Both the position numbers and the translations under genes were made by a program. A stretch of DNA of 9,987 nt from JBDTMC01 sp039934475 (GTDB lineage: Bacteria; Acidobacteriota; Terriglobia; Bryobacterales; Bryobacteraceae), in contig JBDTMC010000290.1 in NCBI GenBank assembly GCA_039934475.1, positions 1-9,987 on the forward strand. The letters run 5' to 3'. The notes below the pieces were generated by a model, which saw nothing but the letters and a program-made list of their open reading frames with translations, made no database searches and was not told where the DNA came from. Below are positions 1-6,398 of this stretch, one piece after another. Every line of letters begins with the position of its first letter. Within the stretch, counting starts at the first letter, position 1.

Positions 1-1
1 C

Positions 2-379
2 GAAAGGGACGACTCCTGCTTATTCGCTGACGGTGGATGGCGCGACGAACCGGGTCCGTATCATAACTATAGTTCGTGTTTTCGAGGGCCTCGATACACT
101 ATTCGATTCCCGAATCGTCATTGCGGCTACTTCGGGCTGGTCGGCCCATTCTTTGCTCAAATTCAAACCGGGCCGAATGGGCAGACAATGGACTACGGCA
201 CAAGTTTGGGATTGAATGGCGCAAACTTCCAAGCATTTATCCTCCTGCATGAGCTTGGTCATCTAATGGGCGTATATGGAGAAAACGACGATGATGGCGC
301 CAATCAAGCCCATCAAGACGCTAACAATGCCCTTATACTGAAAGACTGCTTTAAGAAGGCTTCCGTTTCTAATCCATAG
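2..379 (+). CDS. C-terminal tip of an Rhs-like protein with a zincin (HELGH) domain, 5' end outside the window
   Basis: The frame is open from the window edge to TAG at 377-379, so the gene starts upstream. The last ~75 residues look like a compact metallopeptidase domain: a strand-rich stretch (GPFFAQIQTG, TMDYGTSLGL), then FILLHELGHLMGVYG, giving the zincin HExxH motif at bases 248-262 (two His ligands and the catalytic Glu). An acidic stretch (ENDDD) and a conserved-looking LKDCF follow near the end. The metzincin third ligand (HExxHxxGxxH) is absent: Gly stands at that position, so another residue must complete the site. Zincin tips of this kind occur at the C-termini of acidobacterial Rhs proteins (recalled, not searched). 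At 3-60 a different frame reads an Rhs-like phrase (PAYSLTVDGATNRV), which suggests a frameshift or deletion joins the Rhs body to this tip, so the gene may be inactive. The first ~40 residues in this frame are doubtful. Peptidase or toxin activity is inferred. Confidence 0.6.
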   Translation, partial: ERDDSCLFADGGWRDEPGPYHNYSSCFRGPRYTIRFPNRHCGYFGLVGPFFAQIQTGPNGQTMDYGTSLGLNGANFQAFILLHELGHLMGVYGENDDDGANQAHQDANNALILKDCFKKASVSNP

Positions 380-381
380 CC

Positions 382-1046
382 ATGCTGCAAAAGACCCTAA
401 TTGCTATCCCCTTTGCGTTTCTCTTGTCTGCGGAGTGGCAGCACTGCCAGGCGGGCGACGTCGACGCGCATTTAGCACTGCGGTTGCAGAGTACGCTGAT
501 TGGCCAAAGCTATTGCATCCGAGCTCCGGTGGGAAGGGTTAACATTGCACTCAATCTCCAGCTCAAATTCACAAACGTGGACGAGATACCCATAATTCTT
601 TATCGGAAGTGTGACAGCGTCATAAGGATTTCGAGAAGTGCTACCGCCGAAGACGCATTCTCGGGGAAGTACCAAGAACAGGGGCTAATTGCCCCTGGTT
701 TGCTCTATCCACACATAGTGTCGGGAAAGGGTAAGCATTTCCTCCTCAAGACTCCTTCGTGGTTCTACGGCCGGGCGAGTCGCACTTCCTGAATACGACG
801 GTGGGTTTCGCGTACTGCCGAGAGCCTCGGAAGGGCTGCCCTACGCTGAGAGGACAGTATTACGCGCGGGTCGTCTTTGGCACGTGGAAAGAGTCAGCGA
901 AAGTCGCAAACGATCTACGGTCTTTGTGGAAACCGTTCGGCTATTTGTGGACTGATCCGATCTCCTCAGAGCCAATCCCGTTCTCGGTTGATGACCAGAC
1001 GGAAACCCCGGCGTGCCCCGCGCCGACGCGAGGCCCGATTATTTAG
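382..1046 (+). pseudogene. Frameshifted secreted protein of unknown function, next to the zincin tip
   Basis: ATG lies two bases after the preceding stop, with no clear Shine-Dalgarno, so coupled translation is likely. The N-terminus is a signal peptide (MLQKTLIAIPFAFLLSAEWQ then HCQAGD). The first frame (382-792) reads strand-like text such as ALNLQLKFTNVDEIPIILYR, typical of an Ig-like beta sandwich, and then loses sense after about base 740. From there the frame one base back (open to TAG at 1044-1046) reads DSFVVLRPGESHFLNTTVGF and continues through GQYYARVVFGTW and LWKPFGYLWTDPISSEPIPF. The two halves make one plausible exported protein of ~220 residues with paired cysteines. No classical slippery heptamer was found at the switch, so a single-base loss or a sequence error is more likely than programmed frameshifting. 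The family is not recognised. Its position right behind a toxin-like tip makes a periplasmic immunity protein one possibility. Confidence 0.55.
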
Positions 1047-1190
1047 GTGCGCTCGGCTTCAGTTATCCGCCCGCGGTTGATAAATATGCGGCGGCGGGGC
1101 GCGCTTAGGTCGAACAGATGTTCATACGTGGGCGGAATCCAGTGAACGGCAACGACCCGGAAAGTCTGCGCGCTGTGAACTGAAAGGTTA
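1047..1190. other. Short spacer within the Rhs remnant region
   Basis: No gene is supported here. A short open stretch on the plus strand in a third frame (bases 1034-1105) reads PDYLGALGFSYPPAVDKY and stops at TAG. It could be the true tail of the preceding broken gene after a second frameshift, or chance. Confidence 0.3.
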
Positions 1191-1886
1191 ATGCGAGGTT
1201 TGTCGATCGCGTCCGCAGACTTGTATCAGGTGGTGGTGAATACGGCCGCCTGGTTCCATGTGCGGGATCCGTTTGGCTTGCTGCGCTATGTGATGCGGTA
1301 TCGGGACAAGGGCGCGGCGGGTGTGGATTGGGTGGTGGACAAACAGTTCAACTACTTCCTGGACCGGATGCAGGAGGCGGGGACGTTGATGTGGTATGGG
1401 CGGGACCGGTTGGGGAGCGTGCGGGCGACACTGCGGCAGAGTGGCGACGCGAATTGGGTGGTGACACAACGGATGTCGTATTTCCCTTATGGACAGGAGC
1501 GTGCGCCGGAGTCGGCCAACGATTCGTGGGGGTTTGGGACGTATTGGCGGGAGGGGGTACCGGATGACGCGCAGCAGCGGTGGTACGGGACGCGGTGGGG
1601 GCGGTTTACGACGGCGGATTTAGGAGCGGCCAGGACTGGGGCACCGTCCAGTTGGAACCGCTATACATACACTGGTGGTGATCCGATAAACTACACCGAC
1701 CCTACGGGCAGAAACAGACAGGCATTGTGTTATTGGCGCAACGATTACCTCTACGGCGCGGAAGGTTGGGGGTTTACCGGCACGGAGTCCTACATGTGCG
1801 ATGACTGGGGCGGGGGCCTCCAAGGGATAGTAGCCGCACTTTCTGTTGCTACCGAAGAAGCCATAGCGCAACCAGTATCTGGCTAA
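1191..1886 (+). CDS. Truncated Rhs repeat-associated core domain protein (orphan Rhs tip)
   Basis: This 231-residue ORF lacks the long YD-repeat shell of a full Rhs protein but carries its conserved core at residues ~72-174: DRLGSVRA, MSYFPYGQER, WGFGTYWRE, then WYGTRWGRFTTAD, and WNRYTYTGGDPINYTDPTGR. In intact Rhs/YD proteins this core closes the shell, and the variable segment after it is the effector or toxin. Here the variable tail is ~57 residues (residues 175-231: Trp/Tyr/Cys-rich, then Ala-rich) and matches nothing I recognise. The first ~50 residues do not look like Rhs repeats. A stop in frame at 1176-1178 prevents extension upstream. ATG 1191 has only a close AAAGG (3-base spacing). 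No signal peptide is seen. Most likely it is a displaced orphan tip from Rhs recombination, or a degenerate copy. It converges on ppa with only 9 bases between the two stops. Confidence 0.7.
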   Translation: MRGLSIASADLYQVVVNTAAWFHVRDPFGLLRYVMRYRDKGAAGVDWVVDKQFNYFLDRMQEAGTLMWYGRDRLGSVRATLRQSGDANWVVTQRMSYFPYGQERAPESANDSWGFGTYWREGVPDDAQQRWYGTRWGRFTTADLGAARTGAPSSWNRYTYTGGDPINYTDPTGRNRQALCYWRNDYLYGAEGWGFTGTESYMCDDWGGGLQGIVAALSVATEEAIAQPVSG

Positions 1887-1895
1887 TCAACGACT

Positions 1896-2579
1896 TCATT
1901 GCGTTACTCCCAAAGCACAACTCAAGATCTCTTCCAGGTTGCCAAACTGAGTCTCGTAATCCGCAAGGCTGAGGGAAATCACTTCTAGTGCCTCGGCCCG
2001 CCCATAGACATGGGTGATCTCGCAAATTGGCTTTTCAGAGTCAGGGAGCTGTTTGTAGGTCAGAAAATAGTGCCGCAAGCGGTCGATTACAGCCGGCGCA
2101 ATCGCTTCGAGAGTCGTGATCGCCCCGTACGCAGCGTCGTCCTTCAACACGGCGATAATCTTGTCATCGGCTTCGTCGCCGTCAACCATCCTGAGACCCC
2201 CGACGGGTCTGCACTCTACCAATATATTGCCGTGATGGATGGGCCGGTCTGTCAGGATACAAATGTCAAGCGGATCGCCATCACCCTCAACGTGGCGGCC
2301 AACTCTCTGCGACGAGAAGGTGGCCACTCGCTCCCCGCAGAGCGTTTTGGGTACAAAGCCATACAGCGCAGGACAGACACAGGAATATTTTTGCGGCCGG
2401 TCCAGCTTGAGATAACCAGTCCCCTTGTCAATCTCATATTTCACGGTGTCCGATGGAACCACTTCGATAAAGCATTGAAGCATCTCCGGGGCGTTGTCGC
2501 CGGGCGAGATACCATGCCACGGGTGGGCCTTGTAAAACACTCCCAGCAGCTTCCACAGTGGGTCTTGCTTACGATTCAT
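1896..2579 (-). CDS. ppa: Inorganic pyrophosphatase, family I (EC 3.6.1.1)
   Basis: A cytosolic Mg-dependent enzyme that hydrolyses PPi to two Pi and so pulls NTP-consuming transfer reactions forward. The family I signature DGDPLD is at residues 100-105. Other active-site positions appear intact: Glu39, the KYEIDK segment (47-52), LYGFVPKT (72-79), the acidic MVDGDEADDK loop (131-140) and the YK pair at 175-176. At 227 residues it is longer than the E. coli enzyme (~176), with an N-terminal extension including HPWHGISPGDNAPE that resembles the longer Bacteroidetes/Chlamydia-type PPases. An in-frame TTG lies 15 bases upstream, but ATG 2579 has GGGAGAG (2586-2592) at a 6-base spacing and is preferred. 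The start overlaps the stop of the upstream small ORF by ATGA, so coupled translation is likely. It is the last gene of the minus-strand run. Confidence 0.93.
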   Translation of the reverse strand: MNRKQDPLWKLLGVFYKAHPWHGISPGDNAPEMLQCFIEVVPSDTVKYEIDKGTGYLKLDRPQKYSCVCPALYGFVPKTLCGERVATFSSQRVGRHVEGDGDPLDICILTDRPIHHGNILVECRPVGGLRMVDGDEADDKIIAVLKDDAAYGAITTLEAIAPAVIDRLRHYFLTYKQLPDSEKPICEITHVYGRAEALEVISLSLADYETQFGNLEEILSCALGVTQ

Positions 2580-2719
2580 TGCGTGCTCTCCCAAAACGAT
2601 CGATGATTCCTTTGACGGTACAGAAGTGCCTCGAGAATGACAGCATTGGTGTTGATGCCGGCTCCGGTTGCGGCGGTATAAGGCGCGGCCGCGAATAAGA
2701 TCATGATGGGGCGTTGCAT
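2576..2719 (-). CDS. Small ORF, 47 codons, overlapping both neighbours
   Basis: It begins MQRPIMILFAAAPYTAATGA and ends WESTQ. The start lies inside the last codons of the RsbW-like gene (19-base overlap) and the stop overlaps the ppa start as ATGA. A good Shine-Dalgarno AGGGGA (2727-2732) stands 7 bases before the ATG. Many codons end in G or C, as expected for real coding sequence here. The N-terminus is mildly hydrophobic (MILFAAA) and the C-terminus is basic and aromatic (LLYRQRNHRSFWES). There is no family match I can name. It could be a genuine small protein, a translation-coupling cistron that carries ribosomes from the RsbW-like gene to ppa, or the remnant of a larger gene. Function is unknown. 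Confidence 0.45.
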   Translation of the reverse strand: MQRPIMILFAAAPYTAATGAGINTNAVILEALLYRQRNHRSFWESTQ

Positions 2720-3180
2720 GCGAGTATCCCCTGCGGTTCCCGCTTGCGGAGAAACTTGGTCATGTTTAGGCTGTTAGTGCCGCCGATGGTTGAATAGCTG
2801 ATTTCATCCATTGCCTGTCGAATGATCTCCAGTCCCATGCCGCACTCGGGTATGCGATCCAGGTCAGCGGGATCAAAACCGAATACGTTCGATCCCGTTG
2901 TTAGTGTTCTTCTGTGTTGGTCAGGCATGCTTACTCCGTCGTCTTGTACAACCAATCGCAGGCGATCCTGGGTGTATAACAGCTCTACACACACCTCGCG
3001 CCCATGTGCGCAATCATAAGCGTGCTTAATCGAATTCGTCACTGCTTCGACAGCACAGATCTCTATCGAGGATGTTTCCGCCGAGTCCATGCCGAGGTGC
3101 TCGCAAACTCCGCGAACGAGGACGGAGACTACAAACACCGCGGCCAGGTCGCTCTCAATACTGATGCGGAAGCGGCTCAA
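2701..3180 (-). CDS. RsbW/SpoIIAB-like anti-sigma factor, GHKL ATPase serine kinase
   Basis: A 159-residue HATPase_c (GHKL) protein of the anti-sigma kinase group. In partner switching such a protein binds either a sigma factor (or other target) or its STAS antagonist, and phosphorylates the latter. The N box is intact (EAVTNSIKHAY; Glu45 and Asn49). The G1 region is VVQDDGVSMP (Asp80-Gly82). The G2 glycines are in GMGLEIIRQAMDEISY (114-129), and the strand SLNMTKFL closes the fold. The start is TTG at 3180: no ATG fits, while AAGGAGGG (3187-3194) stands 6 bases upstream and overlaps the stop of the STAS gene. It follows its likely antagonist directly, in the same order as rsbV-rsbW. No sigma factor gene lies in the window, so the target is unknown. 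Confidence 0.88.
   Translation of the reverse strand: MSRFRISIESDLAAVFVVSVLVRGVCEHLGMDSAETSSIEICAVEAVTNSIKHAYDCAHGREVCVELLYTQDRLRLVVQDDGVSMPDQHRRTLTTGSNVFGFDPADLDRIPECGMGLEIIRQAMDEISYSTIGGTNSLNMTKFLRKREPQGILACNAPS
2727..2732 (-). promoter_or_regulatory. Ribosome binding site of the 47-codon ORF
   Basis: AGGGGA on the minus strand, 7 bases before ATG 2719 and inside the 3' end of the RsbW-like gene. It is the main support for the small ORF being translated. Confidence 0.5.
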
Positions 3181-3186
3181 GATTTG

Positions 3187-3194
3187 CCCTCCTT
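3187..3194 (-). promoter_or_regulatory. Strong ribosome binding site deciding a TTG start
   Basis: AAGGAGGG on the minus strand, overlapping the TAA stop of the STAS gene (TAAGGAGGG) and 6 bases before the TTG of the RsbW-like gene. A ribosome terminating on the STAS gene sits on this site, favouring coupled synthesis of the two partners. Confidence 0.7.
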
Positions 3195-3528
3195 ACGATA
3201 GCGCCGCGACCGCTGCGTCGCAGTTATCGTACATCCGGAATACTTTGTCCATTCTGGTGAGTTTGAACATAGTAGCTACGGTTCCCTGAGCACTGGAGAT
3301 AACTAGATCTCCGTCCTTACCCATCGATTTGAGGCTGGAGACCAGGGCGCCGAGTCCGCTCGAATCGATGAAACTTACCGAGCCCAAGTCAATGACGATC
3401 GAACGGTTGCCGTCGACCATATATTCTGCCAATTTCGACTTGAATCGCGGCGCGACATCTGCGGCTATTCTGCCGTCAAGTACCTTGGCCACCAAAACAC
3501 TTCCAACTCTGATTTCCTCGAAACGCAT
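3193..3528 (-). CDS. STAS-domain anti-anti-sigma factor (RsbV/SpoIIAA type)
   Basis: A 111-residue single STAS domain. The phosphorylation motif SFIDSSGLGALVS is intact (Asp55-Ser56-Ser57-Gly58). In this family unphosphorylated antagonist captures the RsbW-type kinase and frees its target, while phosphorylation of a Ser in this motif breaks the complex. The preceding strand IVIDLGSV and the C-terminal helix region (MFKLTRMDKVFRMYDNCDAAVAAL) match the usual layout and length. ATG 3528 has AGGAGA (3533-3538) close upstream. It lies 25 bases after the nucleotidyltransferase gene and directly before the RsbW-like gene. The PP2C protein encoded two genes upstream is the obvious candidate phosphatase. 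Confidence 0.9.
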   Translation of the reverse strand: MRFEEIRVGSVLVAKVLDGRIAADVAPRFKSKLAEYMVDGNRSIVIDLGSVSFIDSSGLGALVSSLKSMGKDGDLVISSAQGTVATMFKLTRMDKVFRMYDNCDAAVAALS

Positions 3529-3553
3529 ACATTCTCCTCGAGTGTTAATTTAG

Positions 3554-4714
3554 TCAGTCTGCAAACTCTCTCACCAATTCGTAGAGCTCTCGCTCGTGTC
3601 CAACCAGTTCCGTCTTCCGGCGGGCGTCATCGACGACCCAGCTAATTCCCGCCTCTTCAATCCCCAGATGTTCGCCAGTCGGCTGGATGCACTCATTCCC
3701 GAACACCAGAACACGGTCCAACCGGGCGATGGCGCTGACTCGTGTGTAGTCGCCGAGGATACACTCGCGTACTACCGCGCCCGGCTCGATCACGCAGCCG
3801 GCGCCGATTACCGAAGGTCCTTCAATCACGGCGCCGTCGCCGATGCTGGTGCTCCCCCCGATAACAACCGGCCCTGTCACGGTTGTACGGGACGGATTCC
3901 ACCGGACGTTAATCCCGACATGTATCCCGGGCTCCACTTCTCTCCCCGGAAGGGTATAACCTTTAATGCGCCCGCTCACCGCCTGGCGTGAGGCTTCCCA
4001 ATAGTCAGGGATGGAGCCGATGTCCACCCATTCGAACGGGAGTTCGACACCGAATATGGGCGCGCCGGCGGCTACCAGAGCCGGGAACAATTCGCCTCCG
4101 ATATCAAATGGCCGGCTACTTGGAATGAACTCGAAAACGGACGGTTCGAAGAGATAGATGCCCGTATTGATTCTCGTCGAGATCGCCTCGTCTACATTCG
4201 GCTTCTCCTGGAACTGCGATATCCGCCCATTCTCGTCTGTGGCCACAACGCCGTACCGAAACACTTCCTCTCGAGGTACATCGCGAAGAATGATAGTGGC
4301 AACGGCGCCGCGTTCACGATGGAACCGCACCGCTTCACGAAAGTCCACGTTGACCAAGGCATCGCCGCATAGCACCGCGAATGTGTCGTCGAAGAAACCT
4401 GAGAACTCCTGGACACGCTTCATCCCGCCTGCGGAACCGATCGCTTCGCCTTCCAACTTGCCAGCGCTCAACAACCCTTCGAAGGAGTACGCCATCTGGA
4501 CTCCGAACTGTGAGCCATCACGAAAGTAACTCTGAATCACCGGTGCGAGGTGACTGGTGTTAACCACGATCTGGTCGAAGCCCGAGTTCCTGAGATGTTC
4601 CACGATAGACTCCATCAGTGGCTTCCCCAAGAGTGGAATCATTGGCTTTGGGACGATATTAGTAATGGGTCGAACCCGAGTACCCTTGCCAGCGGCCAAA
4701 ATCATTGCCTTCAT
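3554..4714 (-). CDS. Sugar-1-phosphate nucleotidyltransferase with left-handed beta-helix C-terminus (mannose-1-phosphate guanylyltransferase-like)
   Basis: This family makes NDP-sugars from NTP and sugar-1-phosphate, releasing PPi. The N-terminal Rossmann-like domain (1 to ~240) has the nucleotide loop LAAGKGTRVRPIT and VPKPMIPLLGKP (residues 6-32), the metal aspartate in CGDALVNVD (Asp118), QFQEKP, NTGIYLFEP and the sugar-site phrase FEWVDIGSIPDYWEA. Residues ~255-345 are hexapeptide-repeat text (TGPVVIGGSTSIGDGAVIEG, PSVIGAGCVIEPGAVV), forming the beta helix. The layout fits GDP-mannose pyrophosphorylase-type enzymes, but base and sugar specificity cannot be read from motifs: glucose-1-phosphate, the product of the co-transcribed GlgP, is an equal candidate. 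Length 386 is normal for the fold. ATG overlaps the preceding stop as ATGA, with AGGAG (4720-4724) 5 bases upstream. Confidence 0.88.
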   Translation of the reverse strand: MKAMILAAGKGTRVRPITNIVPKPMIPLLGKPLMESIVEHLRNSGFDQIVVNTSHLAPVIQSYFRDGSQFGVQMAYSFEGLLSAGKLEGEAIGSAGGMKRVQEFSGFFDDTFAVLCGDALVNVDFREAVRFHRERGAVATIILRDVPREEVFRYGVVATDENGRISQFQEKPNVDEAISTRINTGIYLFEPSVFEFIPSSRPFDIGGELFPALVAAGAPIFGVELPFEWVDIGSIPDYWEASRQAVSGRIKGYTLPGREVEPGIHVGINVRWNPSRTTVTGPVVIGGSTSIGDGAVIEGPSVIGAGCVIEPGAVVRECILGDYTRVSAIARLDRVLVFGNECIQPTGEHLGIEEAGISWVVDDARRKTELVGHERELYELVREFAD

Positions 4715-5946
4715 AGTTGCTCCTGTCGTGTTTCGTTAAGTTCCAGCGCCAGGACGGAGACATCGTCGTCGAACTCACGACCTACGCGCCAGTCTTGCAT
4801 GGCCGATTCAAGACCAGTCAGCATTTTCGGAAGAGGTTCTTTGTAGGCGGTGATCAGATGGTCCAACAAGCGCTGTTCGCCGAACTGTTCGCCCATCGGA
4901 TTGACACACTCGATCACGCCGTCCGAGTACAGCACTAGCCTGTCACCAGGCGACAATTGTGCATGGACTGTGTCATAAGTCATGTCGGGCAGCATCCCGA
5001 CTGGGGCGCCTCCATCCCCGAGTACCGTCACCTCACCTCCGCGCCGGAGCAGGACCGGATTTGGAAGGCCAGCCTGTGTTAGAGACAGATCTCCAGTCCA
5101 TGTATTCAGGAGCCCGTAGATCATTGTGAAATATCGATCGTCCTTGGCTTGAAACCGCTGATTGAGATTCTGAACTACTTCTGCGGGCGGCACCACTTCC
5201 GAAACACCAGTTCTGGCGTTGATCCGTTTGAGCGGCGATCCATGCAACGAGTCGGGACTCAGCACCATGCTTAATGTCACGGACAGCATGGCCGCCGGAA
5301 CACCGTGACCCGAGACGTCCAGGAGGTAAAAGCCAATGCGATGTTCGTCAACCGAAAAGATATTGAGGATATCGCCAGCGACGTAGCTTGACGGTTTATA
5401 GAGCCACTCAGACGTCACGCCGTGTGACTGCGGAGAAGGACTGGGCAACAGGGTGGATTGCATCCACGCTGCCGCTTTCAGATCTTCTTCGATTCTATCG
5501 TACGCGGAATGCAGCTTCTCATTGATCCCCTTTAGCTCCTGATTCCGGTCAGCCAGTCCACGTTCAAGTGCGAGAATACGCATGCCGGCATGGACCCGGA
5601 CGCGCAACTCGCCCATGCTGAGAGGCTTGACAAGGAAGTCGTCGGCGCCGGCTTCCATCCCCTCGATCAAATCCGACTTCTCCCCCTTGGAAGTACACAG
5701 TATGAGGTACGTGTAGCGGTCCGCTTGTGTCTCGCGGATCCTGCGGCATAGTTCAACACCGGTAAGGTTAGGCATCATCCAGTCGCTAATCACAAGTCCG
5801 ATGGGTTCGCGCGCAAGGATATCCAGTGCCTGCTGCCCGTCAGAGGCTTCGATGACTTGATGTCCCCATTTGCGCAAGAACAATGCTGGAATGGCACGGG
5901 CCGACGGATCATCGTCCACGAGTAAAAGCTTGGTTTCGTTTGGCAT
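4711..5946 (-). CDS. Response regulator fused to an RsbU/SpoIIE-type PP2C serine phosphatase
   Basis: A 411-residue two-domain cytosolic protein. Residues ~5-122 are a receiver domain: acidic pair Asp11/Asp12, phospho-acceptor Asp55 in VISDWMMPN, Thr85 and Lys107 in FLVKPLS. A helical linker, probably coiled coil, spans ~123-165. Residues ~170-405 are a PP2C/SpoIIE phosphatase with metal-binding motifs VAGDILNIF (Asp192), LLDVSGHGVPAAM (Asp210), LVLYSDGVIEC (Asp342) and EFDDDVSVLALEL (393-395). Such proteins dephosphorylate RsbV-type STAS proteins when the receiver is phosphorylated, and the STAS gene lies nearby. No histidine kinase is in the window. A TTG 21 bases upstream is possible, but ATG 5946 is preferred because it follows the upstream stop by two bases and gives a normal receiver N-terminus. 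No strong Shine-Dalgarno is seen, consistent with coupling. Confidence 0.92.
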   Translation of the reverse strand: MPNETKLLLVDDDPSARAIPALFLRKWGHQVIEASDGQQALDILAREPIGLVISDWMMPNLTGVELCRRIRETQADRYTYLILCTSKGEKSDLIEGMEAGADDFLVKPLSMGELRVRVHAGMRILALERGLADRNQELKGINEKLHSAYDRIEEDLKAAAWMQSTLLPSPSPQSHGVTSEWLYKPSSYVAGDILNIFSVDEHRIGFYLLDVSGHGVPAAMLSVTLSMVLSPDSLHGSPLKRINARTGVSEVVPPAEVVQNLNQRFQAKDDRYFTMIYGLLNTWTGDLSLTQAGLPNPVLLRRGGEVTVLGDGGAPVGMLPDMTYDTVHAQLSPGDRLVLYSDGVIECVNPMGEQFGEQRLLDHLITAYKEPLPKMLTGLESAMQDWRVGREFDDDVSVLALELNETRQEQL

Positions 5947-5948
5947 TC

Positions 5949-6398
5949 TCAGAATCCGTAAGCCCAACTCAGGCTGAGGGCACCTGATGCAAAAGTACCG
6001 GTGTGTGGGCCGCGCTGCCGCCAGGGAAATCTGTTGCCAGAGTAGTTGTTGTATTGGATGGAAAGGGTCCCCGGATGCCAGTCGAAGTATCGAAAACCGT
6101 AGGCGAGGTCAGGATCCCATGACTGTTGCTTCTTTCCAGCGCCGAGATATGGTGGTCGAATCAGGGGAAAGAGTAGATTCCACCCGACGCGGACACCACT
6201 AAGCACACTCCGCTTCTCCGAGCTGTACTGTTTCTTGAATAAGTCCCCCCAGGGGAGAGCAAACGATGATAGAAGCCCATCCATAACGGGACCGTGGGTA
6301 AGTTTTGCATTTGGATCTTGGGCTTGAATCGACATAACGGTCATCACAAGCGAAGCGAGAATCTTAGCGGCGCAGACTCTGAATACCCCAGATCTCAC
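5949..6398 (-). CDS. Small secreted protein, possible outer-membrane beta-barrel, unknown function
   Basis: About 149 residues. GTG 6398 is chosen because AGGA (6407-6410) stands 8 bases upstream and the N-terminus then forms a good signal peptide: basic start (MRSGVFRVCAAK), hydrophobic core (ILASLVMTVM) and probable cleavage after SIQA. The open frame runs back to 6452 but that part lies inside glgP. The mature part is rich in aromatic and glycine residues, with alternating strands (FRYFDWHPGTLSIQYNNYSG; TFASGALSLSWAYGF), and ends in Phe, as outer-membrane beta-barrel proteins commonly do. At ~122 mature residues it is small for a barrel. The start overlaps the glgP 3' end by 35 bases, and the stop is two bases from the response regulator ATG. 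I do not recognise a family. Confidence 0.6.
   Translation of the reverse strand: MRSGVFRVCAAKILASLVMTVMSIQAQDPNAKLTHGPVMDGLLSSFALPWGDLFKKQYSSEKRSVLSGVRVGWNLLFPLIRPPYLGAGKKQQSWDPDLAYGFRYFDWHPGTLSIQYNNYSGNRFPWRQRGPHTGTFASGALSLSWAYGF

Noticed and set aside
720..760. Programmed -1 ribosomal frameshifting in the secreted gene
   Set aside because: No X-XXY-YYZ heptamer occurs in the zero frame around the switch; mutation or a sequence error is simpler.
2592..2594. TTG start for ppa giving five extra residues
   Set aside because: ATG 2579 has GGGAGAG at a proper distance and an ATGA overlap with the upstream ORF; the TTG lies within that ribosome site.
2010..2606. Plus-strand 198-codon ORF opposite ppa
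   Set aside because: A shadow of the well conserved pyrophosphatase on the other strand.
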